NCBI RefSeq assembly: GCF_026309355.1
Contig: NZ_JAPJZK010000001.1
Coordinates: 5,662,501-5,726,500, forward strand
DNA length: 64,000 nt
From: Spartinivicinus marinus
GTDB taxonomy: Bacteria; Pseudomonadota; Gammaproteobacteria; Pseudomonadales; Zooshikellaceae
Direction of reading: 5' to 3'
Below the pieces are notes generated by a model. That model made no database searches. It saw nothing but the letters and a program-made list of their open reading frames with translations, and was not told where the DNA came from. The position numbers and the translations under genes are program-made. Each line of letters begins with the position of its first letter. Positions within the stretch are counted from its first letter, which is position 1. Shown here piece by piece: positions 44,890 to 54,738 of this stretch.

Positions 44890-46566
44890 ATGAAACCAAA
44901 GCAGTCAATATTAGGTCAACTTTTAGTTTCTATTGATGATTCATTAATCATTTGTGATGCTAAATCCTGTATTCACTCTGCAAGTCGTGCATTTTGCAAG
45001 CAGTGCGGTGAAAATGAACATGCAGTTATTAACCACCCATTATCCCAGTTTATTTCACAGTCAGAGTTAGAAAATAATATTGGCCCTTTGAAACAGGTCT
45101 TTAAAGACAGTACCTCCTGGAATGGCCGACTCTTAGTGGGAGCCAGCGGTCATCGGGTACCCAAGTCGGTGGAGATATCTCCTATTTTCACTAACAAACA
45201 TCAACCCAAATTGTGGTTGTTAAGAATTGTTTCCGATGATCAATATACGACAACTACTAAAGAGAATAACAAAACTAATATTGATGAGCTCACTGGATTA
45301 CCAAATCAGGTTCTATTGAAGGATCGGATTCAACAAAGCATGATCAATGCAAAACGAGCAGGTAAATCTGTCGCTGTGCTACTTTTTGCGATTGATCGTT
45401 TCTCCGATATAAAAGCAGGTTTTGGTCAACGGTTTAGTGATGAGCTTATATGCCAAGTGACTGATCGCCTGCATAGCTGTATCCGAAAAAGTGACACTAT
45501 TGCCCGATTAATGGAAGATACTTTTGCTTTTGTTTTACAAGTTACCGCTTCAGATGACAGCGCAATTGTTTCACGAAAATTACTTCACTCAACAGAGGCG
45601 GCCTTTGCTATTGACCAACAAACAGTGCATATTCGTGCATCTGTGGGTATTAGTTTGTACCCAAGTGATAGTGAAACACCGGAAGGGTTGATTGAGTTGG
45701 CCTTTAGTGCACTTAATCATGCTAGGCAAGAGGGTGGAAATTGTTACGACTATTTTTCTACCGAAATGAATCGTCGGGCTAAAGCGCGTATTGAAATGGA
45801 AGCTCGTTTACGCCATGGTATCGCAAAAAATGAATTTCAACTGTTTTATCAACCAAAAGTCCGAGCAGATGATGGACGTATCGTCGGTATGGAAGGCTTA
45901 ATTCGTTGGTTTGAAAATGGAACCTCTATGATATCGCCTGGTGAGTTTATTCCCGTTGCAGAAGAAACAGGGTTAATTGAACCAATAGGCATGTGGGTAT
46001 TGGAGGAAGCCTGCCGACAAAATAAACTGTGGCAACAACAAGGCTTAGGACCCGTTAAGTTTTCAATTAATGTATCTGGCCGACAATTGAATAACCCTGA
46101 TTTTGTTCAGCATGTACAAGATGTAATTAATCGTGTTCATATCAACCCAGAATTTTTAGAACTGGAAATCACTGAGAGCATGCTGGCGCATAATATTGAG
46201 CAAACTATTAACAAATTAGAGAAGATTCGAGAACTCGGGTGCTATTTATCAATTGATGATTTTGGCACAGGGTATTCCAGTTTAAGTTATCTTACTCGCT
46301 ATCCGATCACTGCTTTAAAAATTGATCGTGCGTTTATTCATGATATTGAAGTAAATGAAAATACGGCAGAAGTAGCCAAAGCAATTATTGGTTTATCGCA
46401 AGGGCTTAATCTGGAAGTCATTGCAGAAGGCGCAGAGAATGTTCATCACATTGACTTTTTGCGTGCCCATCATTGTGATGCTGTTCAAGGCTTTTACTAC
46501 AGCCGGCCACTCCCCGCTAATGAATTTGAGTCCCTATTAAAAACAGGCTACATAAAAGTAGCTTGA
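44890..46566 (+). CDS. PAS-GGDEF-EAL protein with degenerate GGDEF
   Basis: This 558-residue cytosolic protein has a PAS-like domain (about 5-115), a GGDEF-fold domain (about 135-300) and an EAL domain (about 315-555). The GGDEF motif is replaced by MEDTF (208-212), although the RKSD inhibitory-type site remains, so cyclase activity is unlikely; it may bind GTP or c-di-GMP as a regulator. The EAL motif reads EGL (335-337), keeping the catalytic Glu, and DDFGTGYSS is present, so phosphodiesterase activity is likely. EGVET is changed to EGAEN. The gene converges with the GH19 gene, with only 20 bases between stops. Confidence 0.92.
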   Translation: MKPKQSILGQLLVSIDDSLIICDAKSCIHSASRAFCKQCGENEHAVINHPLSQFISQSELENNIGPLKQVFKDSTSWNGRLLVGASGHRVPKSVEISPIFTNKHQPKLWLLRIVSDDQYTTTTKENNKTNIDELTGLPNQVLLKDRIQQSMINAKRAGKSVAVLLFAIDRFSDIKAGFGQRFSDELICQVTDRLHSCIRKSDTIARLMEDTFAFVLQVTASDDSAIVSRKLLHSTEAAFAIDQQTVHIRASVGISLYPSDSETPEGLIELAFSALNHARQEGGNCYDYFSTEMNRRAKARIEMEARLRHGIAKNEFQLFYQPKVRADDGRIVGMEGLIRWFENGTSMISPGEFIPVAEETGLIEPIGMWVLEEACRQNKLWQQQGLGPVKFSINVSGRQLNNPDFVQHVQDVINRVHINPEFLELEITESMLAHNIEQTINKLEKIRELGCYLSIDDFGTGYSSLSYLTRYPITALKIDRAFIHDIEVNENTAEVAKAIIGLSQGLNLEVIAEGAENVHHIDFLRAHHCDAVQGFYYSRPLPANEFESLLKTGYIKVA

Positions 46567-46586
46567 TTTTAATTATCAAGTATTTC

Positions 46587-47840
46587 TTAGTTGTCAGGAT
46601 CAATAATAACATCCTTAAAATGATGAACCACACAATTAATATAGTCCCCTGACTTTAAAGCAGTGTATGGGGTTTGATAATTAACGAGTTTACATGCATA
46701 GCTTTTTCCTGTGGGGGTATTTGGGTCCCAGCGCCAGTCTTGTTCCCAATAAATAGCGAGTGCTCCACTGCCCTGGTTATCAAATCGTTGCATATTGGCA
46801 CAGCCTAATACTTCACTATCAGTGATTGATACGTTTAAGTGCTGGGTAAAATGCCTATAATAACTGATTCGATTTAATGACTGTTTATGCTCATTTTCTG
46901 CTCCACACTCTACCCCTCCATTAATAATATGGGTGGTGACACCAAAGCCAGGTAATAACCCTTTAGCTTGATCATGTTGGTTAGGCTGCCATGTGCCTTC
47001 CACCACATGTAGCATACTGGGCTTAGGGGGCTGAGGATAGACAAAGAAAAACACAGCACTAGCGAGATTTAACCAAGTATCAGCCACCTTTTCTGGCTGA
47101 TCTAACAACGTACGTATAGTACCAAACATGGCGTCCGAAAATGGGCCATAATTATAATTATAACTTAACTGTTTTGCCCCACGGCCAAAATAACTCTTGA
47201 ATGCGCCATCTTTAAACTTGCCACAAGGCCAGGTTTGACCTTGCCAGGTATCTGGATTGCATTCACTGTTATACCCTCCTCGCATGGTTTCAGTCCAACC
47301 CATTTCCCTTACCCAAAATAATCCTTGGCGCCATTCAGGTACTTCGTCATAAGGGTTATGTCCCCCTGTTTCCTGAGTAAAGTGAGCAAACATGGTGGCT
47401 AGTGATTTGCGACAAATAGCGTCGGCATTGCGTTTGTCTGAGTAATTTCCACAAAAAGCTGGAAATTTTCCAATGGCTTTTAAAAAATTATTATAAGTAT
47501 ACATTGGGTTGCGTTTAGGGAATAAATACTCCCAGTCTTTATTAGCAATAATAGACTCTACTCTTTTAACATTAGCTGGGTTGGTTTTACGATGTGGAGC
47601 AATATTCTCAACAATTTGGTTATTCAAAGTGGTAATTGAATGCCTGACCTGCCGCATAAGTTCGGAGTTGGTGAGTTCTGCTTCAGCCTTTTTAAGTTGG
47701 CTAAGTGGAATGGTGTAAGACTGGTTATATTGGTAAACTGAACTCCACATCCCTTGCTGATCAGGTATTGTAGGAGCACTGATGGCAAGCGATGAACTAA
47801 ATGGAATGCAGTATAAGGAAAAAAAGAGGCGTGTTTTCAT
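46587..47840 (-). CDS. Secreted GH19 chitinase
   Basis: This protein of about 417 residues has a signal peptide (about 1-20). The glycoside hydrolase 19 domain carries FAHFTQETGGHNP with likely catalytic Glu157, the GH19 signature SYFGRGAKQLSYNYNYG and a late INGGVECG. Paired cysteines (CGNYSDKRNADAIC, CNPDTWQGQTWPC) match secreted chitinases. It would cut chitin or a related polymer outside the cell. Three in-frame ATGs occur at the 5' end; the third (47840) is spaced best behind AAGGAG. A second, shorter GH19 protein with LysM is at 57755-58603. Confidence 0.92.
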   Translation of the reverse strand: MKTRLFFSLYCIPFSSSLAISAPTIPDQQGMWSSVYQYNQSYTIPLSQLKKAEAELTNSELMRQVRHSITTLNNQIVENIAPHRKTNPANVKRVESIIANKDWEYLFPKRNPMYTYNNFLKAIGKFPAFCGNYSDKRNADAICRKSLATMFAHFTQETGGHNPYDEVPEWRQGLFWVREMGWTETMRGGYNSECNPDTWQGQTWPCGKFKDGAFKSYFGRGAKQLSYNYNYGPFSDAMFGTIRTLLDQPEKVADTWLNLASAVFFFVYPQPPKPSMLHVVEGTWQPNQHDQAKGLLPGFGVTTHIINGGVECGAENEHKQSLNRISYYRHFTQHLNVSITDSEVLGCANMQRFDNQGSGALAIYWEQDWRWDPNTPTGKSYACKLVNYQTPYTALKSGDYINCVVHHFKDVIIDPDN

Positions 47841-48172
47841 CATCATCTCCTTATGATAACTTTAAAGGTGCCCTTTTATACCCTTCACAAATAATTAAGA
47901 GAAAAGCTGACTTGTAAATTGGTATTGCATTTGTTCGGCCGATAAGTAACTTTTAGTAGAAGGCATTAGTTAACTGTAGCAGCTAATATTTATTAGCTGA
48001 AAAAAGAGAGAATTATAAAACTCAAATGTATACTCTTCGCGAATGATTTTTAGGCTTTGTTATCGTCGCTCTTAAACACCAAGGATGGTGTGAATATACT
48101 CACAGTGAAGTGTGCGCCTAGCAGTAAGATCCCTTCTCAATAACAAGGCGCATCGTCGGAGAAAATGGCTAT
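47841..48172. other. Intergenic region with partial TATACYCTTC repeats
   Basis: This 332-base gap lies between two minus-strand genes. It holds a degenerate match (47877-47900, TATACCCTTCAC followed by AT-rich sequence), a better partial copy at 48029-48073 and a hairpin ACACC / GGTGT near 48076-48091. I see no ORF with a ribosome site. Confidence 0.5.
48029..48073 (+). repeat. TATACYCTTC repeat family, partial copy 3
   Basis: The left part (TATACTCTTCGCGAATGATT, then TTTAGGCT and TGTT) is nearly identical to copy 2. The right half has diverged, though a GCCTA near 48116 may still pair with TAGGC. It supports a dispersed repeat family. Confidence 0.75.
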
Positions 48173-48385
48173 TTAACAGGGCTCACAAATAACATAACCT
48201 GTTTCTGGGTCGACATTCTTAACTAGCCATTTCTCATTGAGAGAGTCAGTGATGGAAGCAACATTATTACTATTGTTAGCTTGTCTGGCTGGAATAACGT
48301 CACCTATTGCAGGTAAGTGGGTAAAGCTATAAGGAATGCACACATCCTTTTGTTCAAGCATTAAATAAACGGTTGCTTTTACCAT
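48173..48385 (-). CDS. Small uncharacterised protein, 70 residues
   Basis: The short soluble protein starts MVKATVYLMLEQKDVCIPYSF and ends YVICEPC, with Cys residues near both ends. GAGGA lies about 9 bases before the ATG. The pattern (beta-strand, IGDVIPAR loop, central Ser/Asn linker, WLVKNVDPETGYVICEP) suggests a small beta-rich fold. It has no domain I can name, and no operon partner: the next gene upstream is on the other strand. Confidence 0.6.
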   Translation of the reverse strand: MVKATVYLMLEQKDVCIPYSFTHLPAIGDVIPARQANNSNNVASITDSLNEKWLVKNVDPETGYVICEPC

Positions 48386-48524
48386 AATAAGTAATCCTCA
48401 TTAACTACTGTAACACGCCTTTATTATAATACTTTTCTCTCATGTATTTCTCTTACAGTTTTTTGACCTGAAATAGCAATATAAATTATATCACTAAAGA
48501 AACTCACGAAAAGACGAGTGATGT

Positions 48525-48836
48525 ATGTGTAAATTGTACACATGGACTACTAGATACGACTATGCTAAAGGAAATCTAGTTCAAAGCAAAACACAAAATT
48601 GGGGGCAGTTTAGCATGTTCTTAAAAGAAAAAAATAATGGTCACCTGGTTGAAATTTTGAGCATAACTGAATTATTTGATTTATATCAACAAGAGGTGGT
48701 TGGCCGCTATCACTATGGCGAAGAAGTGCAAGACCCTGAAAAATTCAGTAAACAAAATTTAATTTTTCAATCAGGTGAAACCCTTCCCCGTTGTTGGGTT
48801 GACCCTCATTATAGAGACGCAGAGCTAAAACGATAG
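48525..48836 (+). CDS. Uncharacterised protein, 103 residues
   Basis: A soluble protein, rich in aromatic and charged residues, with MCKLYTWTTRYDYAKGNLVQSK at the start and RCWVDPHYRDAELKR at the end. There is no signal peptide or recognised domain. The ribosome site is weak (GACGAG). It is the only sensible ORF here and does not overlap neighbours (10 bases from the converging CoA-transferase stop). Moderate confidence that it is real. Confidence 0.5.
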   Translation: MCKLYTWTTRYDYAKGNLVQSKTQNWGQFSMFLKEKNNGHLVEILSITELFDLYQQEVVGRYHYGEEVQDPEKFSKQNLIFQSGETLPRCWVDPHYRDAELKR

Positions 48837-48846
48837 AGGGTCACAG

Positions 48847-50007
48847 TTACTCATGAATGGATGAGTTGAGTTTATCAGTTAACCACTGGTTATCTGCCCC
48901 CAGTGTACGACCAATATGTTGATAATGCGCTTTTGCATTAGAGAACTTAATAGGACAAGCCATTTGACGTTGCTTACCTTCGTTTGTATCTACTTCCACA
49001 ACCATTTGTCGAGACTTAAAGTGTGGATGCTCACAGGCTTCAGCAACCGTTAAAACCGGATCAATACAAACATCTTCGGTCGCAAATCGCTGTTGCCAAT
49101 ACGCTAAATCCTCTGTTAAAAACAATCCTGTCAAGATTGCTTTCATTTGCTGTTGTGCAGCAGGTTGAGGGTTATTGGCAAGAGTCATTAACTCTGGTTT
49201 GTCAATGAGCTGACAAAACGACTGTAAGAACTTAGGTTCTAAGCAACCTAATGCCAAATACCGGCCATCACGGGTTTGGTAATAGTCGTAAAAACTTCCA
49301 CCATTAAGTATTTGTTGCTCAGGTTTAGGTTCAATACCTGCCCCTAAAAAGCCAGAGCCGGCTAAAGCGTTCAAAGCAAAAGCACAATCAGCCATACTGA
49401 TATCAATATGTTGACCCAACCCTGTGGTTTGTCGTGCCACTACCGCGGCTAAAATACCAATTACGCTGTGTAATGAGCCTCCTGCAACATCAGCAATTTG
49501 CACACTAGCTGGTGTTGGTGGCTGATCTTTGCGGCGAGAAGCATCTGCAATACCCGTTAGCGCTAAATAATTAATATCATGCCCTGCCCTTTGCTGGTAA
49601 GGACTGGACTGGCCATATCCAGTAATAGAACAATAAATCAGTTGAGGGTTAACAATTTTTAATTGCTCATAATCAAGCCCTAACCGAGTCATTACCCCTG
49701 GTCGAAACTGCTCAATAATAATATCGTACTCCATAATTAATTGCTTAACTGTTTTGACTGCATCAGGTTGTTTTAAATCTAAGGTAACTGATTTTTTATT
49801 GCGATTAATATAGGCATGTAACGCTGTTATTTTACCAACAAACGGCGGAGTGACTCGTGCTAAATCTGGTCGATTTGGTGATTCTATATGCAGTACGTTT
49901 GCCCCTAAATCAGCCAGTAACATTGACCCATATGGGCCTGGTAATAAAGTCGAAAAATCCAATATTTTCAATGATTGCAATGGTAAAACAGGTGAAGTAT
50001 CTGGCAT
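48847..50007 (-). CDS. CaiB/BaiF family CoA transferase (class III)
   Basis: This protein of about 386 residues is cytosolic and either moves CoA between carboxylic acids or racemises alpha-methylacyl-CoA. Features are LKILDFSTLLPGPYGSMLLADLGANVLHIE at the N-terminus, VTLDLKQPDA, the active-site region IIEQFRPGVMTRLGLDYEQL, YCSITGYGQSSPYQQRAGHDINY and GQHIDISM. The early motif set and TPASVQIADVAGG favour alpha-methylacyl-CoA racemase-like members. I chose ATG 50007 because the family begins there and AAGGGA lies about 10 bases upstream; a frame to 50154 adds 49 unmatched residues. The fatty-acid oxidation genes 1.3 kb away could use its product. Confidence 0.88.
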   Translation of the reverse strand: MPDTSPVLPLQSLKILDFSTLLPGPYGSMLLADLGANVLHIESPNRPDLARVTPPFVGKITALHAYINRNKKSVTLDLKQPDAVKTVKQLIMEYDIIIEQFRPGVMTRLGLDYEQLKIVNPQLIYCSITGYGQSSPYQQRAGHDINYLALTGIADASRRKDQPPTPASVQIADVAGGSLHSVIGILAAVVARQTTGLGQHIDISMADCAFALNALAGSGFLGAGIEPKPEQQILNGGSFYDYYQTRDGRYLALGCLEPKFLQSFCQLIDKPELMTLANNPQPAAQQQMKAILTGLFLTEDLAYWQQRFATEDVCIDPVLTVAEACEHPHFKSRQMVVEVDTNEGKQRQMACPIKFSNAKAHYQHIGRTLGADNQWLTDKLNSSIHE

Positions 50008-50168
50008 TTGGGTTATCCCTTTTGGTCTATCGAATAACAATCTTCCATGTTCGCTATTTAATGCTGTCGCTAATTGTAATACTAAAAAGACTGGTTCTTG
50101 TAAACAGGCGAATATTGTCTTAGAGTCTTGTGTGTCAATATAAACATTTATCAAGGTAGTGAAAAATA

Positions 50169-51233
50169 ATGATAAGAACCATCGTATTTATTTTGAGTAT
50201 ATTTCCTATATTTGCTTTAGCAGGAAAGCAAGTGAATATTCACAATATAATCAGTTTTGGCGACAGTTTATCTGATGCGAGTAATAAACATCTCATTAGT
50301 TTATATATGAACCAAGCGTCAAATAATTTAATTAGTGTACGGGCATTACCACCTAATGTCAGTGGACGTTTTAGTAATGGGTTTACCTGGGTTGATCAGT
50401 TGCATATAAGTTTTTGGCGGCAGCCCTCTTTTCCTGCATTAAAAGTCATCAACTCAACTATGGTTATAGAGACTGCGGGTGAAAATCACGCTTATCCATT
50501 AAAGGTTAATTCTTTAACGGGTAATAATTGGTCAGTGGGGGGAGCCATGACGGGGGATGGCTACTTAGCTGATGAAACAGTTGCTGATGGTTCAACTGTT
50601 AGATCAGGCACAACGGTTTTGCCCAATATTGGCCAGCAGATAAGTGATTACTTGGCACAGCATAAAAAGTTTGCTCCCACCGATTTAGTCCTTATTCAAG
50701 GAGGCACCAACAACTTGTGGTTTACTTTGTTTGCTAACCAAGGTGATACAGGTACCTCAACGGCGCTAAAACTGGTTGAGCATATAAAACAGTTGCAACG
50801 GCATGGTGCTAAGCATATTTTAGTAATGAATATACCTCCATTATATCTTGGTGCTTGGTTAAACCCTTTCTATGACCAGGCCAAGGCATTTGTTGATGAA
50901 TTTAACCAATCGTTAGCCAAAGAGCTAGATCACCTAATACAACTGCAGACATCCGCAAATATTTATTTAATGGATGCTGATGTTTTCTTGACTAAGGTTG
51001 TTAAGCAAATTCAAACTCAAGGCGAGTTTTATCATCAGCCAACAGCTATTCGTTTGAGTAATGTAAGTGACTCAGCTTGGAATTGGGTAACAAATGAGGT
51101 GGTAGAAAAGCCCAATCAATATATTTTCTGGGATGGCTTACACCCAACGGCAGCCGTACATCGTCTGCTTGCTTATCAAGCAGAACAACTATTGGAGCAA
51201 TATGGAATTATTCCGGCTGGTATGGCAAAATAG
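50169..51233 (+). CDS. Secreted GDSL/SGNH lipase or esterase
   Basis: This 354-residue protein has a signal peptide (about 1-18). Block I FGDSLSD holds the nucleophile Ser33, block III is GGTNNLW, and block V WDGLHPT supplies Asp322 and His325. Length and motif spacing fit the GDSL group that includes thermolabile haemolysin/phospholipase-type enzymes of marine bacteria, but the substrate cannot be told from sequence. It is a single gene divergent from the CoA-transferase gene. A pair of interleaved inverted repeats lies just after it. Confidence 0.9.
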   Translation: MIRTIVFILSIFPIFALAGKQVNIHNIISFGDSLSDASNKHLISLYMNQASNNLISVRALPPNVSGRFSNGFTWVDQLHISFWRQPSFPALKVINSTMVIETAGENHAYPLKVNSLTGNNWSVGGAMTGDGYLADETVADGSTVRSGTTVLPNIGQQISDYLAQHKKFAPTDLVLIQGGTNNLWFTLFANQGDTGTSTALKLVEHIKQLQRHGAKHILVMNIPPLYLGAWLNPFYDQAKAFVDEFNQSLAKELDHLIQLQTSANIYLMDADVFLTKVVKQIQTQGEFYHQPTAIRLSNVSDSAWNWVTNEVVEKPNQYIFWDGLHPTAAVHRLLAYQAEQLLEQYGIIPAGMAK

Positions 51234-51260
51234 TCTATCCCATATGTTAAATTGATGCTT

Positions 51261-51326
51261 GCGATTGAAGAGCTGTCTATGTATTACGAAAAAAGCTTTT
51301 TCAATCGCTAAACCTCGTAATACATA
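51261..51326. other. Interleaved inverted repeats between converging genes
   Basis: GCGATTGAA (51261-51269) pairs with TTCAATCGC (51300-51308). TATGTATTACG (51278-51288) pairs with CGTAATACATA (51316-51326). The two perfect repeats interleave, so they are either mutually exclusive hairpins (one per strand or state) or a pseudoknot. It is probably part of the bidirectional termination region. Confidence 0.8.
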
Positions 51327-51357
51327 CGTTGAACTGCATTCTGCTTCAAAGGCAATC

Positions 51358-53496
51358 TCAAAAGAAGAAGTCTCCTGTTTTGTATTGCTCTAACAATAGT
51401 GCTGGTGGTTGGAACCTTCTTCCGTATTTTTCTGCTAATTCTGTTGCTCTATTAATAAATGCCTGTAGACCATAATAATTAATATACTGTAGTACTCCAC
51501 CCGTCCAAACTGGAAAACCAATACCAAATAAAGAACCAATATTGGCATCAGCCACACTGTTAAGCACGCCTTCTTTTAGACAGTGAAGCGACTCGATTGA
51601 TTGGATAAATAATAATCTTTCTGCAATATCGGCTTTAGGAACAGTAGATGTGACTGGAAATAATTGGACTAAGTTTGGCCACAACTGTTTTTTGTCTTGT
51701 TTGGGATAGTCGTAAAAACCTCTCCCTGCTGCTCGACCTTTTCGGTTATATTCAACAAGCAGTTTATCTAACACATCATAGCCTGGTGCGGGAGTAAATG
51801 GGATACCAGCCTGCTCACAGTCAACTTTTTCTTGGTCACGAATACGGGCTAATAAACTTAAACTCACCTCATCAATCACTGCCAATGGCCCCACAGGCAT
51901 TCCTGCTTTAACTGCTTCTCTTTCAAGCAACGCAGGCGCAACCCCTTCTTTGAGTAATGCAAGCCCTTCTAAACAGTATCGACCAAATACCCGGGAGGTA
52001 AAAAAACCACGACTATCATTAACAACAATGGGCGTTTTACGAATTTGCCGCACAAAATCAAATGCTTTAGCCAGAGTCGTTTGACTGGTTTGCTTGCCAC
52101 GAATAATTTCGACTAATGGCATTTTGTCTACTGGAGAGAAAAAGTGTAAGCCAATAAACTGCTGTTGCTGCTCAATTGCTTGAGCAAGTCCAGTGATTGG
52201 CAGGGTTGACGTGTTGGAGGCAATCACGGCTGTTGTCGTAAGCTGCTGGGCAGCTGTCTGGGTAACATGGGTTTTTAACTGTCGATCTTCAAACACGGCT
52301 TCAATGATTAAATCACAACCGTGAAAATCAGTGTCAATGGTTGTACACTGAATTTTTTCAAGGATATCTGCGGCATTATCCGTAGTTAGTCTCCCTTGTT
52401 GGACTTGCTTTTGTAATAGTCGACGGCTGTAGTCTTTACCCTGCTCTGCTTTATCAATGGAAATATCTTTTAATACGACAGGAATACCCGCTTTGGCGGT
52501 GACATAAGCAATGCCAGCACCCATCATGCCTGCACCAATAACACCTACTTTTTCAGTTTTTACTGTAGAAACTGCTGGTGGCCGACTGTCACCACTATTA
52601 ATTTTGTTAAGCTGATGCCATAGTGAAGTCATCATATTTTTAGCCACTGGCCCTGTCGTTAAAGAGACAAAATAGCGACTTTCAATATCATACGCCGTTT
52701 CAAAGTCTACTTGTGCGCCTTCCACAGCAGCACAGAGGATTTTTTCTGGTGCAGGCAAACAGCCTTTGGTTTTTTTAATGAGCATTGCGGGAGCAATCAT
52801 CAACTTTTGGGCTAGTTGTGGTGAACTGGGATTACCCCTTGGCATTTTATAACCTGGTTTATCCCATGGTTGAACTGCATCCGGGTTCGCTTTTATCCAG
52901 GATTTAGCTTGGTTGATGAGTGCTACTTGTGAATCAGCTAATTCATGAATTAACCCTATTTGCTTGCCTTGCTGCGGATTAAACTTTTTCCCCTGCTGGA
53001 TATAAGGCAGTGCAGCTTCAATACCTAAAAGCCTTACCATTCTGGTAATACCACCAGCGGCGGGTAATAACCCCAAAGTCACCTCAGGTAGCCCTAGTTG
53101 GATGCTGGGTTGATTGAGACATATTCGATAATGAGTGCTTAACGCTAGCTCAAATCCGCCACCCAGTGCTGCACCATTAATCGCCGCTACCACTGGTTTT
53201 CCTAGGGTTTCCAGTTGTCGCAAGGGTTGTTTGATATCATTAACCATTTGATAAACAATGCTAGCTGTTACCTGTTCACTCAGTTCGTTAAGATCACCTC
53301 CTGCACAAAAAGTCTCTTTTGCTGAGGTAATAATAATGCCTGCAATATTATCAAGGTCATTTTCCAGCCGAATAATCGTATTTTTCATTGCCTCTCGATA
53401 GGCGACGTTCATGGTATTGGTGGCTTGACCAGGAATATCAAGCGTGAGTGTGACAATCTTATCTGCATCGTGATGGTAGTGAATAATATGATTCAT
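51358..53496 (-). CDS. Multifunctional fatty-acid oxidation protein (FadJ/FadB-like)
   Basis: This protein of about 712 residues combines an enoyl-CoA hydratase/isomerase domain (about 1-190, with GAALGGGFELALS and GLLPAAGG) and a 3-hydroxyacyl-CoA dehydrogenase with NAD-binding GVIGAGMMGAGIAYV near 317, IASNTSTLPI, and GLHFFSPVDKMPLVEII. The C-terminal dehydrogenase repeats hold GPLAVIDEVSL and GRGFYDYP. It catalyses the middle two steps of beta-oxidation. The thiolase gene ends 7 bases upstream, so both proteins probably form one complex. ATG 53496 is preferred; a TTG at 53523 would overlap the thiolase gene. The overall order thiolase-multifunctional differs from E. coli fadBA. Confidence 0.92.
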   Translation of the reverse strand: MNHIIHYHHDADKIVTLTLDIPGQATNTMNVAYREAMKNTIIRLENDLDNIAGIIITSAKETFCAGGDLNELSEQVTASIVYQMVNDIKQPLRQLETLGKPVVAAINGAALGGGFELALSTHYRICLNQPSIQLGLPEVTLGLLPAAGGITRMVRLLGIEAALPYIQQGKKFNPQQGKQIGLIHELADSQVALINQAKSWIKANPDAVQPWDKPGYKMPRGNPSSPQLAQKLMIAPAMLIKKTKGCLPAPEKILCAAVEGAQVDFETAYDIESRYFVSLTTGPVAKNMMTSLWHQLNKINSGDSRPPAVSTVKTEKVGVIGAGMMGAGIAYVTAKAGIPVVLKDISIDKAEQGKDYSRRLLQKQVQQGRLTTDNAADILEKIQCTTIDTDFHGCDLIIEAVFEDRQLKTHVTQTAAQQLTTTAVIASNTSTLPITGLAQAIEQQQQFIGLHFFSPVDKMPLVEIIRGKQTSQTTLAKAFDFVRQIRKTPIVVNDSRGFFTSRVFGRYCLEGLALLKEGVAPALLEREAVKAGMPVGPLAVIDEVSLSLLARIRDQEKVDCEQAGIPFTPAPGYDVLDKLLVEYNRKGRAAGRGFYDYPKQDKKQLWPNLVQLFPVTSTVPKADIAERLLFIQSIESLHCLKEGVLNSVADANIGSLFGIGFPVWTGGVLQYINYYGLQAFINRATELAEKYGRRFQPPALLLEQYKTGDFFF

Positions 53497-53503
53497 ATGA
53501 CGA

Positions 53504-54718
53504 CTACCCCTGAACTCTTTCAATAACAGTTGCTATTCCCATTCCACCACCCACACATAATGTGATAACACCATACCGCAACTGTTGGCGTTCCAGTTCA
53601 TCAAGTAAAGTCCCTAATAACATTGCTCCCGTTGCTCCCAAGGGGTGCCCCATGGCAATGGCTCCACCATTAACATTGATTTTTTCCAGTGGAATAGCCA
53701 GGGTTTTTGCAAACGTTAATACCACGGCAGCAAAGGCTTCATTCACCTCAAATAAATCGATATCGTCAATGGTTAAGCCAGCTTTAGCCAGGGCTTTCTG
53801 AGTAGCAGGCGCTGGTCCTGTTAACATTAACGTTGGGTCAGTGCTGGTCACCGCTGTGGCAACAATACGTCCTCTGGGGGTTAAGCCGATTTGGTTGGCA
53901 ATGGCCTCATTGCCAATTAATACGACAGCGGCTCCATCTACAATACCCGATGCACTTCCTGCGGTGTGCAGGTGATGAATTTTTTCAAGGTGGGAATATA
54001 CATTTAACGCTACCTCATCAAAGCCCAGTTCACCAATTTGAAAAAAGGCCGGTTTAAGTCCCGCTAATACATCAAGTGTTGTATCTGGTTTAATATTTTC
54101 ATCTTTCTCTAGCAACAGTAAACCATTTTGATCTGTGACAGGAATAACCGATTGCTGAAAATAACCTTGTTCCCAGGCGTAGCTTGCTTTTTGTTGAGAG
54201 CTGACTGCATATTCATCAAGCTGGGTGCGGCTAAACCCTTCTAAAGAGGCAATTAAATCAGCGCTGATCCCCTGGGGAACAAAAGCCGTATGAATATTGG
54301 TTTCTGGGTCTAGTGCCCAAGCACCACCATCAGACCCCATGGGTACCCGAGACATAGACTCTACACCACCACAAACCACTAATTGTTCCCAGCCAGAAGC
54401 CACTTTCATCGCTGCCATATTGACCGCTTCCAGCCCAGAGGCACAAAACCGATTAATTTGTACACCAGCAACGGTAATATCCCAGTCAGCTAGGCTGGTC
54501 GCTGTTTTTGCAATATTGCCTCCTTGGTCACCAATGGGAGTGACACAACCTAAAACCACATCGTCAACCTGAGCTGTATCTAAATTATGTCGCTGTTGTA
54601 GTGCTGAAAGTAGATTGCTAACTAATCGTACGGGCTTAATGCAATATAAAGCACCATTGGACTTGCCTTTGCCCCGAGGAGTGCGAATGGCATCGAAAAT
54701 ATAAGCCTGTTGTGTCAT
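53504..54718 (-). CDS. Acetyl-CoA C-acyltransferase (thiolase, FadA/FadI-like)
   Basis: This 404-residue thiolase carries out the last step of beta-oxidation. The nucleophile Cys92 lies in [11 protein letters not shown], the His is in [14 protein letters not shown] near 356, and the second Cys is in TLCVGGGMG near 388. It begins [15 protein letters not shown], as is usual. It is first in the operon with the multifunctional enzyme. A perfect inverted repeat about 20 bases upstream of its start is a candidate operator. Confidence 0.93.
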   Translation of the reverse strand: MTQQAYIFDAIRTPRGKGKSNGALYCIKPVRLVSNLLSALQQRHNLDTAQVDDVVLGCVTPIGDQGGNIAKTATSLADWDITVAGVQINRFCASGLEAVNMAAMKVASGWEQLVVCGGVESMSRVPMGSDGGAWALDPETNIHTAFVPQGISADLIASLEGFSRTQLDEYAVSSQQKASYAWEQGYFQQSVIPVTDQNGLLLLEKDENIKPDTTLDVLAGLKPAFFQIGELGFDEVALNVYSHLEKIHHLHTAGSASGIVDGAAVVLIGNEAIANQIGLTPRGRIVATAVTSTDPTLMLTGPAPATQKALAKAGLTIDDIDLFEVNEAFAAVVLTFAKTLAIPLEKINVNGGAIAMGHPLGATGAMLLGTLLDELERQQLRYGVITLCVGGGMGIATVIERVQG

Positions 54719-54738
54719 AAGATCCTTCTAGTGGTTGT

